Shown here: positions 1-9,590 of the stretch, in pieces
How positions within the stretch are numbered: the first letter of the stretch is position 1
Layout: each line of letters starts with the position of its first letter
From: Tunturiibacter empetritectus
Lineage (GTDB): Bacteria; Acidobacteriota; Terriglobia; Terriglobales; Acidobacteriaceae
Assembly (NCBI RefSeq): GCF_013410875.1
Contig: NZ_JACCCU010000001.1
Span: 1,240,001 to 1,304,000, forward strand
DNA: 64,000 nt
Direction: 5' to 3'
Made by a program: the position numbers and the translations under genes
The notes under the pieces: model-generated
Databases searched by the model: none
Seen by the model: only the letters and a program-made list of their open reading frames with translations
What the model was told of the DNA's origin: nothing

Positions 1-2274
1 CATGCGGCTAAGCAGAACTTTAACGAAGGCTCCATCTCCTACCTGAACTTTCGCGATTGGCAGCGCGATAACAAGACCTTAAATGCACTGGCTATCTCGC
101 GGGGCACTGGATACATCCTGACGGGTACGGGCGCTTCGGAGGAGGTGCGGGGAGAGCTTGTCTCTTCGGACTTCTTTTCTCTCCTGGGAGTGAAGCCGGT
201 GGCTGGGCGGCTGTTTGCTCCGCATGAAGACGAGATTGGCAAGAGTCCTGTAGCTATGATCAGCGCGGGGTTCTGGAAAAGGAAGCTTGGAGGGCGGCCT
301 GATGCGATCGGGAAGGCGCTCACGCTGGATGGACGTGACTATATTGTTGTCGGGGTAATGCCTGCGAGCTTCAACCTTGCGATCAATAACTTTCGTGCCA
401 GTGATATTTATGTGCCGATCGGTCAGTTTCAAAATCCTGCGTTGAGTGACCGGGCTGCGGGGCTTGGCATACACGGTATTGCGAGGCTGAAGCCGGGAGT
501 GACGCTGGAGCAGGCACAGGCGGACATGGAGAGAGTTTCGCGAGGCGTTGAGGCGGCTTTCCCGGCAGAGGATCAGGGGATTCGTGCCAGGCTGGTGTCG
601 TTCAAGGAGTCGCTGGTACGCGAAGTACGCCCGCTGCTGGTGGTCTTGATGGGGGCTGTCGTGTTTGTGCTGCTGATTGCCTGCGTCAACGTTGCGAACC
701 TGCTGCTGGCGAGATCAAATGTCCGCGCGCAGGAGTTTGCGGTCCGGTCGGCTCTGGGAGCAAGCCGGGGGCGGTTGCTGCGGCAGTTGCTGACGGAGAG
801 TCTAATTCTTTCCGCGCTGGGTGGAGGTTTGGGCCTTGTGCTGGCTGCTGTGGGAACACATGTACTGGTAAAGATGGTGCCGCAGGGACTGCCGCGTGCC
901 GCGGAGATTCATCTGAACTGGCTGGTGCTGTGCTTTACGGCATTGATCTCGCTGGCTTCGGGGACGCTGTTTGGTTTTGCGCCTGCTATGAGGATGTTCA
1001 AACAGAATGTACAGGGCGCGCTGAAGTCCGGGGGACGCGGGACTGGCGTTGCAAGCCACCGCATGCAGGATTCGTTGGTCATCCTTCAGATGGCTTCGGC
1101 TTTGGTGTTGTTGATCGGTGCGGGGTTGATGATTCGCAGCATGATGAAGCTGTCGAACGTGGATCCGGGCTTCCGGTCGAAGGGCGTGATGACATTTGGT
1201 CTTGAGGCTGCGCCGGAGATGAAGGGCGCTAACCCCGATGCGGTGCGAGCCTATCTGCGCGAGGCGCGGCGGAGGATCGCTCCTACGCCTGATGTTGAAG
1301 CGGTATCGTTTTCGTGGGCCGCGCTGCCGATGATGTCGGACGATGAGCAGAACTTCTGGCTGGAAGGGGAGCCGAAGCCGGCCAGCCAAAATGCGATGCG
1401 AACGGCGATACGATACCTCGTGGGGGCCGACTATCTGCGGGTGATGAGGATTCCTTTGCTGCGGGGCCGATTTCTGATGGACACCGATGATGAGAAGTCG
1501 CAGCGGGTGATTGTGATTGATGACGTGTTTGCGCAGAAGTTTTTCGGGGATGCCGATCCGATCGGCAAGCGCATTGCTCTGGATCAATTTAATGATCCGG
1601 CGCTGGTGGTGGGAGTTGTGGGGCATGTGAATCAATGGGGGCTTGATAGCGACCTGGCAAGTTCGCTTCGTGCCGAGACGTATCAATCCATGCTGCAGTT
1701 GTCGGAGGTCCAGTTGAGTATGGTTGTCCACGGAATGGACACGGTGGTCCGTTCGAAGTCCGGTGGTACTCCGAGCTTCAAGAGCATCGAGAGATCGGTA
1801 ACTCAGATGAATCAGGAGCAGGTGGTTTATAACCCGGAGACGATGGAAGACGTTATCTCCGACACGCTTGCTACGCGGCGGTTCGCGATGATTCTGCTGG
1901 CGGTGTTTGCAGGTACAGCGCTGGTGCTGGCGAGCATTGGGATGTACGGCGTGATCTCTTATCTTGTGGGACAACGTTCGCGCGAGATCGGAATACGCAT
2001 GGCGCTGGGAGCGGATCGCAGGGATGTGCTTCGATGGGTGCTGGGGCGCGGCAGCAGGCTTGCGCTGATTGGCGCAGGGTGTGGATTGATCGTTGCGCTG
2101 GCGCTGACTCGGACGATCGCAGGTTCCTCATTGCTGTATGGGGTGCGGCCTTATGACCCGTGGACCTTCCTCGTCGTAGTTGTGGTGATGATGGGAGTGG
2201 CTCTGGCGGCCTGTTATATTCCGGCGCGCAGAGCGACACGCATTGACCCGATGACGGCGCTGCGTACCGATTAA
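1..2274 (+). CDS. ADOP-family ABC transporter permease (5' partial)
   Basis: The frame is open from the first base, so the N-terminus lies outside the window; 757 codons are visible. The N-terminal half is a MacB-like periplasmic core domain (SYLNFRDWQR, then DFFSLLGVKP), followed by an FtsX-type permease block near base 640, a second periplasmic domain, and a last FtsX block ending in IPARRATRIDPMTALRTD. This duplicated permease layout without an adjacent ATPase gene fits the acidobacterial duplicated orphan permease family (TIGR03434). Such proteins resemble MacB efflux permeases; the substrate is unknown. The downstream gene is convergent. Confidence 0.93.
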   Translation, partial: HAAKQNFNEGSISYLNFRDWQRDNKTLNALAISRGTGYILTGTGASEEVRGELVSSDFFSLLGVKPVAGRLFAPHEDEIGKSPVAMISAGFWKRKLGGRPDAIGKALTLDGRDYIVVGVMPASFNLAINNFRASDIYVPIGQFQNPALSDRAAGLGIHGIARLKPGVTLEQAQADMERVSRGVEAAFPAEDQGIRARLVSFKESLVREVRPLLVVLMGAVVFVLLIACVNVANLLLARSNVRAQEFAVRSALGASRGRLLRQLLTESLILSALGGGLGLVLAAVGTHVLVKMVPQGLPRAAEIHLNWLVLCFTALISLASGTLFGFAPAMRMFKQNVQGALKSGGRGTGVASHRMQDSLVILQMASALVLLIGAGLMIRSMMKLSNVDPGFRSKGVMTFGLEAAPEMKGANPDAVRAYLREARRRIAPTPDVEAVSFSWAALPMMSDDEQNFWLEGEPKPASQNAMRTAIRYLVGADYLRVMRIPLLRGRFLMDTDDEKSQRVIVIDDVFAQKFFGDADPIGKRIALDQFNDPALVVGVVGHVNQWGLDSDLASSLRAETYQSMLQLSEVQLSMVVHGMDTVVRSKSGGTPSFKSIERSVTQMNQEQVVYNPETMEDVISDTLATRRFAMILLAVFAGTALVLASIGMYGVISYLVGQRSREIGIRMALGADRRDVLRWVLGRGSRLALIGAGCGLIVALALTRTIAGSSLLYGVRPYDPWTFLVVVVVMMGVALAACYIPARRATRIDPMTALRTD

Positions 2275-2318
2275 GCCAAGGCAGCGTAAAAGGGAAGACA
2301 GTTTCAGAAAGAGCGGAC

Positions 2319-2349
2319 AAAAAATTGGCCGCCCAATGTGCAGGCGGCC
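2319..2349 (-). terminator. Rho-independent terminator of the TIGR03118 gene
   Basis: A perfect 7-bp stem (GGCCGCC at 2327-2333, GGCGGCC at 2343-2349) with a 9-nt loop. Read on the minus strand it is followed by AATTTTTTG, so it fits the end of the leftward gene that stops at 2371. It also lies 50 bp past the end of the convergent permease gene. Confidence 0.75.
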
Positions 2350-2370
2350 GTGAGGAAGGACCTCTGTTGA

Positions 2371-4236
2371 CTACTGCACGGTGAGTGCAATGGTCGTGTT
2401 TTGTGTGAGGCTGCCGGAGGTGGCCGTAATGGTCACCATCTGCAAGCCAGACGGGGTGCCGGGCGTTGCCGGAGTTGTTGGAGCGGTGGGAGCCGGTGCG
2501 GAGGCGACCGGTGTCGTGGCGGCGTTTGAGGAGCCGGAGCAGCCGACGACGACGCCAGTGGAGAGGATAAGAAGCGCGAAGAGACTCAACAACTGCAAGG
2601 GATGAGAGTTGCCGAGGGCGCGTCTGCGGGTGAAGACAAGGAGAGAGCCAAAGGGCAGGAGGAATGCAATCGTGATGCCGGTTGTGTGTTTGGTCCAGGG
2701 GGTGTGCTTCTGGAGATGCGCCATGCTGGCTGCGGTCTGGATGGTGACAGTGCTGGTAGCTGCTGCCGTGGGCGTGACGGAGAGAGTGCTAGGGGAAAAG
2801 GTGCAGGTGACGCCGACCGGACCGCTGCAGGACAACGATACGTTGCCGCTGAAGCTGTTGGTTGGAGCGACACTGATGGTCGCCGTAGTCGATTTGCCCG
2901 CAGTGACAGTGGCGGCAGAGGTTGAAGCACTGAAGCCAAAGGCTGCGGGGGCGGTGGAGGCTGTGGTGTTGGCGATGCCGGCGAAGAGGCCGTGGATTTC
3001 GTTAGCGAGACCAGCGGCGATGTAGAGCGTGTTGGGATCGCCTGCGCCTGCAGGGGTTGCGTTGCTTTCTCCGAAGACGATCTCCCAGAGGGATGGGAAG
3101 GAGAGAGCCTTGCCGTTGGCGTCGGTGGGTTGGCCGAGGAAGGCGAAGGTGGTGGGGTTGTAGACGTTGATGAGGCCATCGCCGAAGTTGCCGATGAGGA
3201 GGTCGCCGCCGAAGACGCCGAAGCCTGTGGGAGCGATGGCGACGCCCCAGGGCGCGTTGAGGTTGCCGCCGGTGACGGCGCGGGATACAAAGTTGCCGTT
3301 AAGATCGAATACGTCGACGATGCCGTTACCCGCGCCTACGGTCTGGACGTAGCTGGTAGCCGCGGCGCGTGGTCCGGAGGCGGAGACGGCATAGGGTCCG
3401 ACGATTGGCGAAGGGGCAGGAGCGGGAGTTGGGGTTGGTGTGGGGGCGGGTGCTGGAGTGGGTGAAGCAGGGGAAGAGGTGTTGGTGCTGCGAAGGGCGT
3501 AGGTGACGAAGACCTGGTTGCCGATGACGTGCACGGCAAAGGGCGCGTAGTTGGCGGGGAGGTTGGTGTCGGTGAAGGCGCCGGCGAGTTTGGCGGCGTG
3601 GAAGCTGGTGTCGTAGATCTCGATGTCAGAGCCTGCTCCGAAGTTTGCAGCAAGGAGGAAGGTTCCTGTGGTGTTTGTGAGGAGGGCGATGTCCGTGTAG
3701 TCGGCGCCCGCTGCGTTGTTATTGACAGCGATCTGGGCAACGCTGTTGGTGGTGCCGAGAGCGGAGTTCCAGCCGCTGATGGTTCCGTCGATAGTGGAGA
3801 AGAGGAAGGCGGCAGCGGGCCCGTTGGGCAGCTTGAAGTTGGTCTTAGAGGTGCTGAAAATAGTACCGGTGGGAGAGCCTGTGCCGGTGCCAGCGGCGGT
3901 GGGGATGGTTACTTTGAAGGGAATGGTTCCGGTCGTTGTGGCAAGGTAGTCGAGCCCGGTTGCCTGGGTGTTGATCCAGAAGGCGGGCCCGATGGAGACG
4001 CCCCAGGGATTGATGAACTGTGGATCTGTAACGGTGGCGGTTACCGATCCGTCGGACAGGATGTTGGTGGTTTGATAGGAGCCTGCGGTTTGTGCTGAGG
4101 CCGCAACGGTAAGAGACGAGGTTGCGAGGAGAAGAGCAAGAAGATTTTTTACGTTCGATCGGATTTGAGTGCGAAGACCGCGACGCGAGGTGAGTTTGTT
4201 TGTGGCAGGGACCGTTGAACAAGATTTGCTGGGCAT
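2371..4236 (-). CDS. Secreted TIGR03118-family protein with Ig-like and double-TM tail
   Basis: 621 aa. A signal peptide (hydrophobic stretch LLALLLATSSLTVAASAQ) is followed by a beta-propeller-like body with repeats such as NPWGVSIGP, APWGVAIAP and GGDLLIGNFGDG, typical of TIGR03118 proteins, and a proline/threonine linker near residues 255-275 (PTPAPAPTPTPTP). An Ig-like region follows near 430-500. The tail is odd: a hydrophobic segment (about 521-536), TRRRA, a second hydrophobic segment (about 547-565), a lipobox-like VVVGCSG with Cys566, a proline/alanine linker and a final beta-rich stretch ending IALTVQ. Function is unknown; extracytoplasmic location is likely. ATG start with purine-rich AGAGAGAGA just upstream. 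Confidence 0.88.
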   Translation of the reverse strand: MPSKSCSTVPATNKLTSRRGLRTQIRSNVKNLLALLLATSSLTVAASAQTAGSYQTTNILSDGSVTATVTDPQFINPWGVSIGPAFWINTQATGLDYLATTTGTIPFKVTIPTAAGTGTGSPTGTIFSTSKTNFKLPNGPAAAFLFSTIDGTISGWNSALGTTNSVAQIAVNNNAAGADYTDIALLTNTTGTFLLAANFGAGSDIEIYDTSFHAAKLAGAFTDTNLPANYAPFAVHVIGNQVFVTYALRSTNTSSPASPTPAPAPTPTPTPAPAPSPIVGPYAVSASGPRAAATSYVQTVGAGNGIVDVFDLNGNFVSRAVTGGNLNAPWGVAIAPTGFGVFGGDLLIGNFGDGLINVYNPTTFAFLGQPTDANGKALSFPSLWEIVFGESNATPAGAGDPNTLYIAAGLANEIHGLFAGIANTTASTAPAAFGFSASTSAATVTAGKSTTATISVAPTNSFSGNVSLSCSGPVGVTCTFSPSTLSVTPTAAATSTVTIQTAASMAHLQKHTPWTKHTTGITIAFLLPFGSLLVFTRRRALGNSHPLQLLSLFALLILSTGVVVGCSGSSNAATTPVASAPAPTAPTTPATPGTPSGLQMVTITATSGSLTQNTTIALTVQ

Positions 4237-4401
4237 GATCTCTCTCTTTTCTCTGCGTGAGGCAGAATTGCTTGCCGGTGAAGACGGGTCCGGTCAAGTT
4301 GAAGAGTAGAGAGAGCGGGGAGGGGAGTTGTCAGCAGGAGGTCAGATGCGAGTCTTTTAATTGCATCATGTGAAGTCGTATGGAGAAGGACGAACCGGCC
4401 T

Positions 4402-4430
4402 GCACCGCTCCTCTTTGGGAGGAGCGGTGC
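4402..4430. other. Perfect 12-bp hairpin after ssb
   Basis: GCACCGCTCCTC (4402-4413) pairs with GAGGAGCGGTGC (4419-4430) around a 5-nt loop, 15 bp beyond the ssb stop codon. Neither strand has a clear T-run, so it may be a terminator of a weaker kind or a transcript-end stabiliser. Confidence 0.5.
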
Positions 4431-4445
4431 AGCGAAGAAGCGATT

Positions 4446-4910
4446 TTAGAACGGAATGTCGTCGTCGGTGATGCCTACGTCGGCGTAGTCGGGCTGGCTG
4501 GACGGGGTGCGCTGGTCGTAGCTGGCTGTGTTGGACTTGGAGTAGCCGCCGGCGGAGGCACCTTCGCCAGCGGGTTTGCCGCCGAGCAGGGTGAGTTCGT
4601 TGCAGAGGATCTCGGTCTTATACTTCTTCTCGCCGCTGGTCTTATCGTCCCAGGAGCGGGTCTGGATCTTGCCTTCGATGAGGATCTGCGAGCCTTTTTT
4701 AACGTAGTCGCGGACGACCTCTGCGGTGCGCTGGAAACAGACGATATTGTGCCACTCGGTCTTGTCGGCCCAGTTGCCTTGGGCGTCTTTTTGCCGGTCG
4801 GCGGTGGCGAGCGAGAAGCTTGCGACGGTCATGCCGCCGGCTGTGGCGCGGATCTCGGGGTCTTTGCCGACGTTGCCGAGGAGGAAGACTTTGTTGACGC
4901 CTTTTGCCAT
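4446..4910 (-). CDS. ssb: Single-stranded DNA-binding protein
   Basis: 154 aa, the usual length of bacterial SSB. The OB fold covers about residues 1-110 (MAKGVNKVFLLGNVGKDPEI, then FSLATADR, WHNIVCFQRTAEVV, KGSQILIEGKIQTRSW). A flexible Gly/Ser/Pro linker leads to the acidic C-terminal tip DDDIPF, the docking peptide for replication and repair partners. It binds and protects ssDNA as a homotetramer. It is encoded alone, not next to rpsF/rpsR as in many bacteria. ATG start. Confidence 0.97.
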   Translation of the reverse strand: MAKGVNKVFLLGNVGKDPEIRATAGGMTVASFSLATADRQKDAQGNWADKTEWHNIVCFQRTAEVVRDYVKKGSQILIEGKIQTRSWDDKTSGEKKYKTEILCNELTLLGGKPAGEGASAGGYSKSNTASYDQRTPSSQPDYADVGITDDDIPF

Positions 4911-5375
4911 GTGAAGAACTCCGGTTTTGTTTACGAAAGTGAGGTGGCTGCCCTGGGTGGTGTTTCAGGTGCGTGCCGTGGAACGCTGCCCGAAGGCACT
5001 TTGGTGCATAAACTGTATCCGCTTCGTGTCGAAGCTGCGGATCTTCTACAACGATCCAACCGCATCTACGTGGGCGGAAGACCATATCTTACACCATGCG
5101 AGGGTGGGCTTTCGCTGGTCCGAAATCCTCACTTGCCGAGGCTGTTTGCGCCCTGAGAGGCCATGAAATTGTGGTGTTTTTTGTGTTGGGGTGCGTGCAA
5201 GGAAGATCGCACCGGCTGTGTGGGAGGGGAGAGGGGGATGGACTATCATTGCTATCTCAACGAAGAATAATCCCCGGGGGTTCCAGTGGGCCAGTCTTAT
5301 GCGATCGCTTTCAGAGATGGCTTTTTCTTCCGGTGTCTTCCGGGATATCGCTCTGGCGCGGTGTTGTCCGTTGTG
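4911..5375. other. Divergent intergenic region, no gene seen
   Basis: Lies between ssb (leftward) and the GH16-like lipoprotein gene (rightward), so it must hold both promoters. The open frames across it on both strands have low-complexity or Arg/His-rich translations and no family features. I could not pick convincing -35/-10 pairs. Confidence 0.5.
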
Positions 5376-6431
5376 ATGGGCTATGCGATTTGCCTTACGG
5401 TGTCTCTGCTTTTGCTGACCGGGTGCCGCTCCGGGCAGGGCGTTGCGGGTCCGACGGTGGAGTTTACGAAGATTCCTCCCGCCGCGCAGGGCGGCCGAGA
5501 ACGGGTCGATACAGTCTCGGGACGTGTCCATGGCGCGCGGCCTGGCCAGCGGATCGTCATCTACGCGATGAGCGGACCGTGGTGGGTTCAGCCGTGGCCG
5601 GATCAGCCGTTTATTCCTATCCAGGCCGACTCAACGTGGAGTGCGACGAGTCATCTTGGGTTCAAGTATGCCGCGATGCTGGTGGACCCGGGATATCAGC
5701 CAGCGCCTACGATGGATGTAGCTCCGGCGGCCGGCGGTTCAGTGGTGGCGCTGGCAATTGTCGATGGTGTAGGCAAAGCTCAGATTGCGCCGACGGTGCC
5801 GATTAAATTCAGCGGCTATGACTGGGGAGTTCGAACGATTGCATCGGATCGCGGAGGACTGAATCTTCCGTATGAGGGCGATAACGCATGGGTCGATCCG
5901 GAGGGAGCGCTGCATCTTCGCATCAGAAAGAAGGGGAACAAGTGGTCTTGCGCGGAGGTGGAGATGGCGCGAAGCCTGGGATATGGAACGTATATCTTTA
6001 CGGTGCGAGACACGGCTCACCTGGAGCCGGCTGCGGTTCTGAGTTTGAACACCTTCGACGATTTTGGAGGAGAGCAGAACTACCGTGAGGTGGATGTTGA
6101 GATGAGTCAGTGGGGCGATGGGACGAGCAAGGAAAATGCGCAGTTCGGCATTCAGCCTTTCTATGTTCCGGGCAATGTGGCGCCGTTCACGGAGCCTGCG
6201 GGGAAGTTGACTCACTCGTTTCACTGGGAGCCTGGGCGCGTGAAGTTTGTGACGGTGCGCGGAGACTCAGCTGACAAAGGCGCTCCGGTGGCGGAGCATG
6301 TCTTTACCTCGGGCGTGCCGTCGCCTGGCCACGAGAAGATGCAGTTGTTGTTCTACGTGGTTGCGAGCGATAAGTATCCGATGCAGAAGGACAGCGAAGT
6401 TGTTCTGGAGAAGTTCGAGTATCTTCCGTGA
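5376..6431 (+). CDS. GH16-like secreted lipoprotein
   Basis: 351 aa from the ATG at 5376. An upstream in-frame start at 5286 exists, but 5376 gives a clean lipoprotein signal (ICLTVSLLLLTGC) with the Cys after a short n-region. An N-terminal domain of about 130 residues is followed by a concanavalin-type beta-sandwich. The segment YREVDVEMSQWGD contains E-x-D-x-E, the GH16 catalytic pattern, so a beta-glucan or galactan hydrolase-like fold is likely. Enzyme specificity cannot be read from the sequence. The kinase gene starts 7 bp downstream, so the two are probably cotranscribed. Confidence 0.8.
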   Translation: MGYAICLTVSLLLLTGCRSGQGVAGPTVEFTKIPPAAQGGRERVDTVSGRVHGARPGQRIVIYAMSGPWWVQPWPDQPFIPIQADSTWSATSHLGFKYAAMLVDPGYQPAPTMDVAPAAGGSVVALAIVDGVGKAQIAPTVPIKFSGYDWGVRTIASDRGGLNLPYEGDNAWVDPEGALHLRIRKKGNKWSCAEVEMARSLGYGTYIFTVRDTAHLEPAAVLSLNTFDDFGGEQNYREVDVEMSQWGDGTSKENAQFGIQPFYVPGNVAPFTEPAGKLTHSFHWEPGRVKFVTVRGDSADKGAPVAEHVFTSGVPSPGHEKMQLLFYVVASDKYPMQKDSEVVLEKFEYLP

Positions 6432-6438
6432 TGGGGCT

Positions 6439-9400
6439 ATGAAAGTTTATCGGCTGGTCGGAAAATTGGTGGCCGTGCTGGTTGCGATGTGTTTTGCCCG
6501 GACGGTTTATGCGGTCGATCCGAATCGGGCTATCTCGCAGTACATGCGGGAGAACTGGGGGCTTGAGAGAGGTTTTATCGGGGGGGCGGTAAGCTCGATC
6601 GCCCAGGGGCCTGATGGGTATCTGTGGGTCGGGACGGAGAAGGGTCTGTTTCGCTTCGACGGGATGAGCTTTCAGGAGTTTCAGCAACAGGCTCCGACGG
6701 CGCTTCCGATAGGACCTGTTCAAGAGCTGATTACCGACTCTCAATCGAATCTGTGGATACTGCTGACGAATACTACGATCCTGCGATATCACGCCGGGAT
6801 GTTCGACCCTGGGCACAGCCAAGCAGAGGTTGGAATTACATCGATTGGGCGGCGCAGGGATGGCTCGGCGCTTCTCTCGTCGTTGGCCCTGGGGCCGCTT
6901 GGATATCACGCAGGTAAGTTCGATGTGCTGACTGCAGCGCAGGCGCCGGGGAGGACCGATCCTGCTCAGGCGGCGGTGATGAACGATGAACTTTCGAGCC
7001 GGTTAAGCTGGGCAACGGGCGTGGCGACTCATCGATTCGCCAAGCCGAATACTTCGGTGACGGCGATTGCTGAGACGAGCGATGGCGTTGTGTGGCTGGG
7101 GACGCCCGATAAAGGTCTCTTCTACCTGGGAGGCGGGCAGATTCACGACATAGCACCTCGGGTAGAGGGAAGGATCAACTGCCTGCTTCCGATGCAGAAC
7201 GGAGAGCTGTGGATTGGAACCGACAGAGGCGTTCTGCGCTGGACGGGGTCGAAAGTTACTCGCGAAGGCGTGCCCTCGGAGCTTGGGAAGGTGTCGGCTC
7301 TGTCGGCGATTCGCGACAGGGATGGAAACATCTGGATCGGCACGTCTCATGGACTGCTTCGATTCAACGCGCGCGGTGTCTCCTCCGATGAGGACGATAC
7401 GGTGGCCTCCAATCTGGCGGTGAACTCTCTTTTTGAGGATAGAGAGGGGGATCTGTGGATTGGGACGCCACGAGGTTTGGAGAGGCTTCGCGACAGCACT
7501 TTTGTGAGCTTTGCGGTTGACGAAGATTTGCGATCGACCAGCGGTGGTCCGGTCTACATCGATTCGGGGGAACGCACTTGGTTCGCTCCTCTCGACGGCG
7601 GATTGCGTTGGCTGAAAGATGGAGTGGCCGAGAAGGTTACGGCAGGGGGTCTGGACAGAGATGTGGTCTACTCCATCACGGGAAGCCAGGATGAGTTGTG
7701 GGTGGGCAGACAACGGGGCGGACTTACGCGGCTGCGTGTTGCCAAGGGCGGCTTCGAGACAAAGACCTACACGCATGCGGACGGACTGCTTCAGGACAGC
7801 GTGTACGCGGTTCATCAGAACCGCGACGGATCGGTGTGGGCTGGAACACTCAGCGGCGGGGTCAGTGAGCTGAGGGACGGCAAGTTTACCTCGTACACGA
7901 CGGCGAATGGAATGCCCTCGAATACGGTGACAGCGATGGCGGAGGGGGCGGACGGAAGCATGTGGGTCGCAACGCCGGTTGGCCTGACTCAGCTCTTGCA
8001 TGGCCAGCTGCGAACCTACACAGAGACGGAGGGATTGCCCTCACCGGATATCAATTGTCTGCTCGAGGATTCGAATCACGTGTTGTGGGTTGGGACGACA
8101 TCGGGCCTCGCGTATTTTAGTGGCGGTGCGGGCCATATTCCACGCAATGTGCCGGTGGCGTTGCAGGAGCAGATCTTCGGAGTGGCGGAGGATACCAACG
8201 GATGGTTGTGGGTTGCGACCTCAAATCGCGTTCTGAGAGTGAGGCGGGATAAGCTGCTGAACGGTTCGATCGCGGAGGGCGACGAACGGGAGTACGGGAC
8301 GACCGATGGCCTGAATGGAGTCGAGGGGGTGAAGAGGCAGCGGTCCGTTGTCGAGGATTCGCTGGGACGGATCTGGTTTTCGATGAACCACGGGCTCTCG
8401 GTCGTCGATCCGATTCGAGCTGCGCGGGGCGCCGCGCTGGTTCTGGCGAAGATCGATGCCGTTGCTGTCGATGGAGATCTGGTTGATATCAAGACAGCGG
8501 TTCGTATCCCCTCGGCTCGCCAGCGGGTTACGTTCGGTTTTTCCGGTGTAAATCTTGCACTGCCGGAGCGGGTTCGATACAGGTATCGTCTGGATGGATT
8601 CGATCGAGGCTGGAGTGAGCCGGTCGAAGTGCGGGATGCCTTCTACACCAACCTCGGTCCGGGGTCTTACAAGTTTCGCGTAATCGCCGCGAACAGCGAT
8701 GGGGTCTGGAATCTGGATGGGCCATCGCTGGATCTTACGGTTGTTCCGGCGTTCTACCAGACGAGTTGGTTTCTGCTGTTGTGCGCGGCAGCGGTGGCAG
8801 CCGTGGCTTGGGCTGTTTATCAGTGGCATGTCGGACAGGTGACTTCGCGGATGGACCTGCAGTTTATCGAGCGGCTGTCGGAGCGAACGCGAATTGCTCG
8901 CGAGCTGCACGATACTCTGCTGCAGAGTTTTCAGGGGTTGATTCTTCACTTCCAGACCGCCCGGGATCTGATTCCGAGAGATCCGTCGGAGGCGGAGAAG
9001 AATCTTGACTCGGCTCTGCAGAGCGCGGACCAGGCGATGGTGGAGGGGCGAAACGCAATCTATGACATACGATCCTCTACGTTGGTCGACCACGATCTCG
9101 CGCACATGATCACGGCGCTGGGAGAAGAGTTAGGCGGCAGTCTCAGAGAGGGAATGAGGCCTGGGTTCTCTGTCGTCGAGGAGGGTACTGCAAAGCCACT
9201 GGATTCGATCTTCCGGGACGATATTTACCACATCGTTCGAGAGGCGCTGCGGAACTCCTTCAAGCATAGTGAGGCGCAGAAGATCGAAGCGGAGATTACG
9301 TATGGGAAGAGGCTGCTGCGCGTGCGGATTCGCGACGATGGGAAGGGAATCGACCGGAAGGTTCTGGAGCAGGGAGAGCGCGCGGGCCACTGGGGACTGC

Positions 9401-9576
9401 CTGGAATGCGAGAGCGTGCAAAGCGGATTGGCGCGCGGCTGGCGGTTTGGAGTGAGGCTGGTGCCGGGACGGAGGTAGAGCTCAATGTCTCCGGCTCGCT
9501 CGTCTACGAATCAGCTTCTCCTCAGCTTCTGTCTCGACTCTTTCGCAGGAGTGGAGCCAGAGATAAAGGGTTGTGA
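6439..9576 (+). CDS. Propeller-type sensor histidine kinase (HPK7/NarX-like)
   Basis: 1045 aa from the ATG at 6439, which opens a signal peptide (VGKLVAVLVAMCFARTVYA). The periplasmic part is two seven-bladed Reg_prop propellers with recurrent W-[IV]-G-T motifs (YLWVGTEKGLFRFDG, IWIGTSHGLLRF, DLWIGTPRGLERL), then a Y_Y_Y domain (VRYRYRLDGFDRGWSE) and one TM helix (SWFLLLCAAAVAAVAWAVY). The cytoplasmic HisKA_3 H-box is RIARELHDTLLQSFQG with His824 as phosphoacceptor. The HATPase has N-box EALRNSFKHS, IRDDGKGID and GLPGMRERA. No response regulator is encoded beside it, so it is an orphan kinase here. Such sensors often respond to polysaccharides, and the adjacent GH16-like gene agrees; the ligand is inference. 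Confidence 0.95.
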   Translation: MKVYRLVGKLVAVLVAMCFARTVYAVDPNRAISQYMRENWGLERGFIGGAVSSIAQGPDGYLWVGTEKGLFRFDGMSFQEFQQQAPTALPIGPVQELITDSQSNLWILLTNTTILRYHAGMFDPGHSQAEVGITSIGRRRDGSALLSSLALGPLGYHAGKFDVLTAAQAPGRTDPAQAAVMNDELSSRLSWATGVATHRFAKPNTSVTAIAETSDGVVWLGTPDKGLFYLGGGQIHDIAPRVEGRINCLLPMQNGELWIGTDRGVLRWTGSKVTREGVPSELGKVSALSAIRDRDGNIWIGTSHGLLRFNARGVSSDEDDTVASNLAVNSLFEDREGDLWIGTPRGLERLRDSTFVSFAVDEDLRSTSGGPVYIDSGERTWFAPLDGGLRWLKDGVAEKVTAGGLDRDVVYSITGSQDELWVGRQRGGLTRLRVAKGGFETKTYTHADGLLQDSVYAVHQNRDGSVWAGTLSGGVSELRDGKFTSYTTANGMPSNTVTAMAEGADGSMWVATPVGLTQLLHGQLRTYTETEGLPSPDINCLLEDSNHVLWVGTTSGLAYFSGGAGHIPRNVPVALQEQIFGVAEDTNGWLWVATSNRVLRVRRDKLLNGSIAEGDEREYGTTDGLNGVEGVKRQRSVVEDSLGRIWFSMNHGLSVVDPIRAARGAALVLAKIDAVAVDGDLVDIKTAVRIPSARQRVTFGFSGVNLALPERVRYRYRLDGFDRGWSEPVEVRDAFYTNLGPGSYKFRVIAANSDGVWNLDGPSLDLTVVPAFYQTSWFLLLCAAAVAAVAWAVYQWHVGQVTSRMDLQFIERLSERTRIARELHDTLLQSFQGLILHFQTARDLIPRDPSEAEKNLDSALQSADQAMVEGRNAIYDIRSSTLVDHDLAHMITALGEELGGSLREGMRPGFSVVEEGTAKPLDSIFRDDIYHIVREALRNSFKHSEAQKIEAEITYGKRLLRVRIRDDGKGIDRKVLEQGERAGHWGLPGMRERAKRIGARLAVWSEAGAGTEVELNVSGSLVYESASPQLLSRLFRRSGARDKGL

Positions 9577-9590
9577 CTGGCAGGCGTGGC

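Noticed and set aside
802..1974. 390-codon leftward frame inside the permease gene
   Set aside because: His/Arg/Gln-rich and featureless; the opposite strand encodes a clear ADOP permease.
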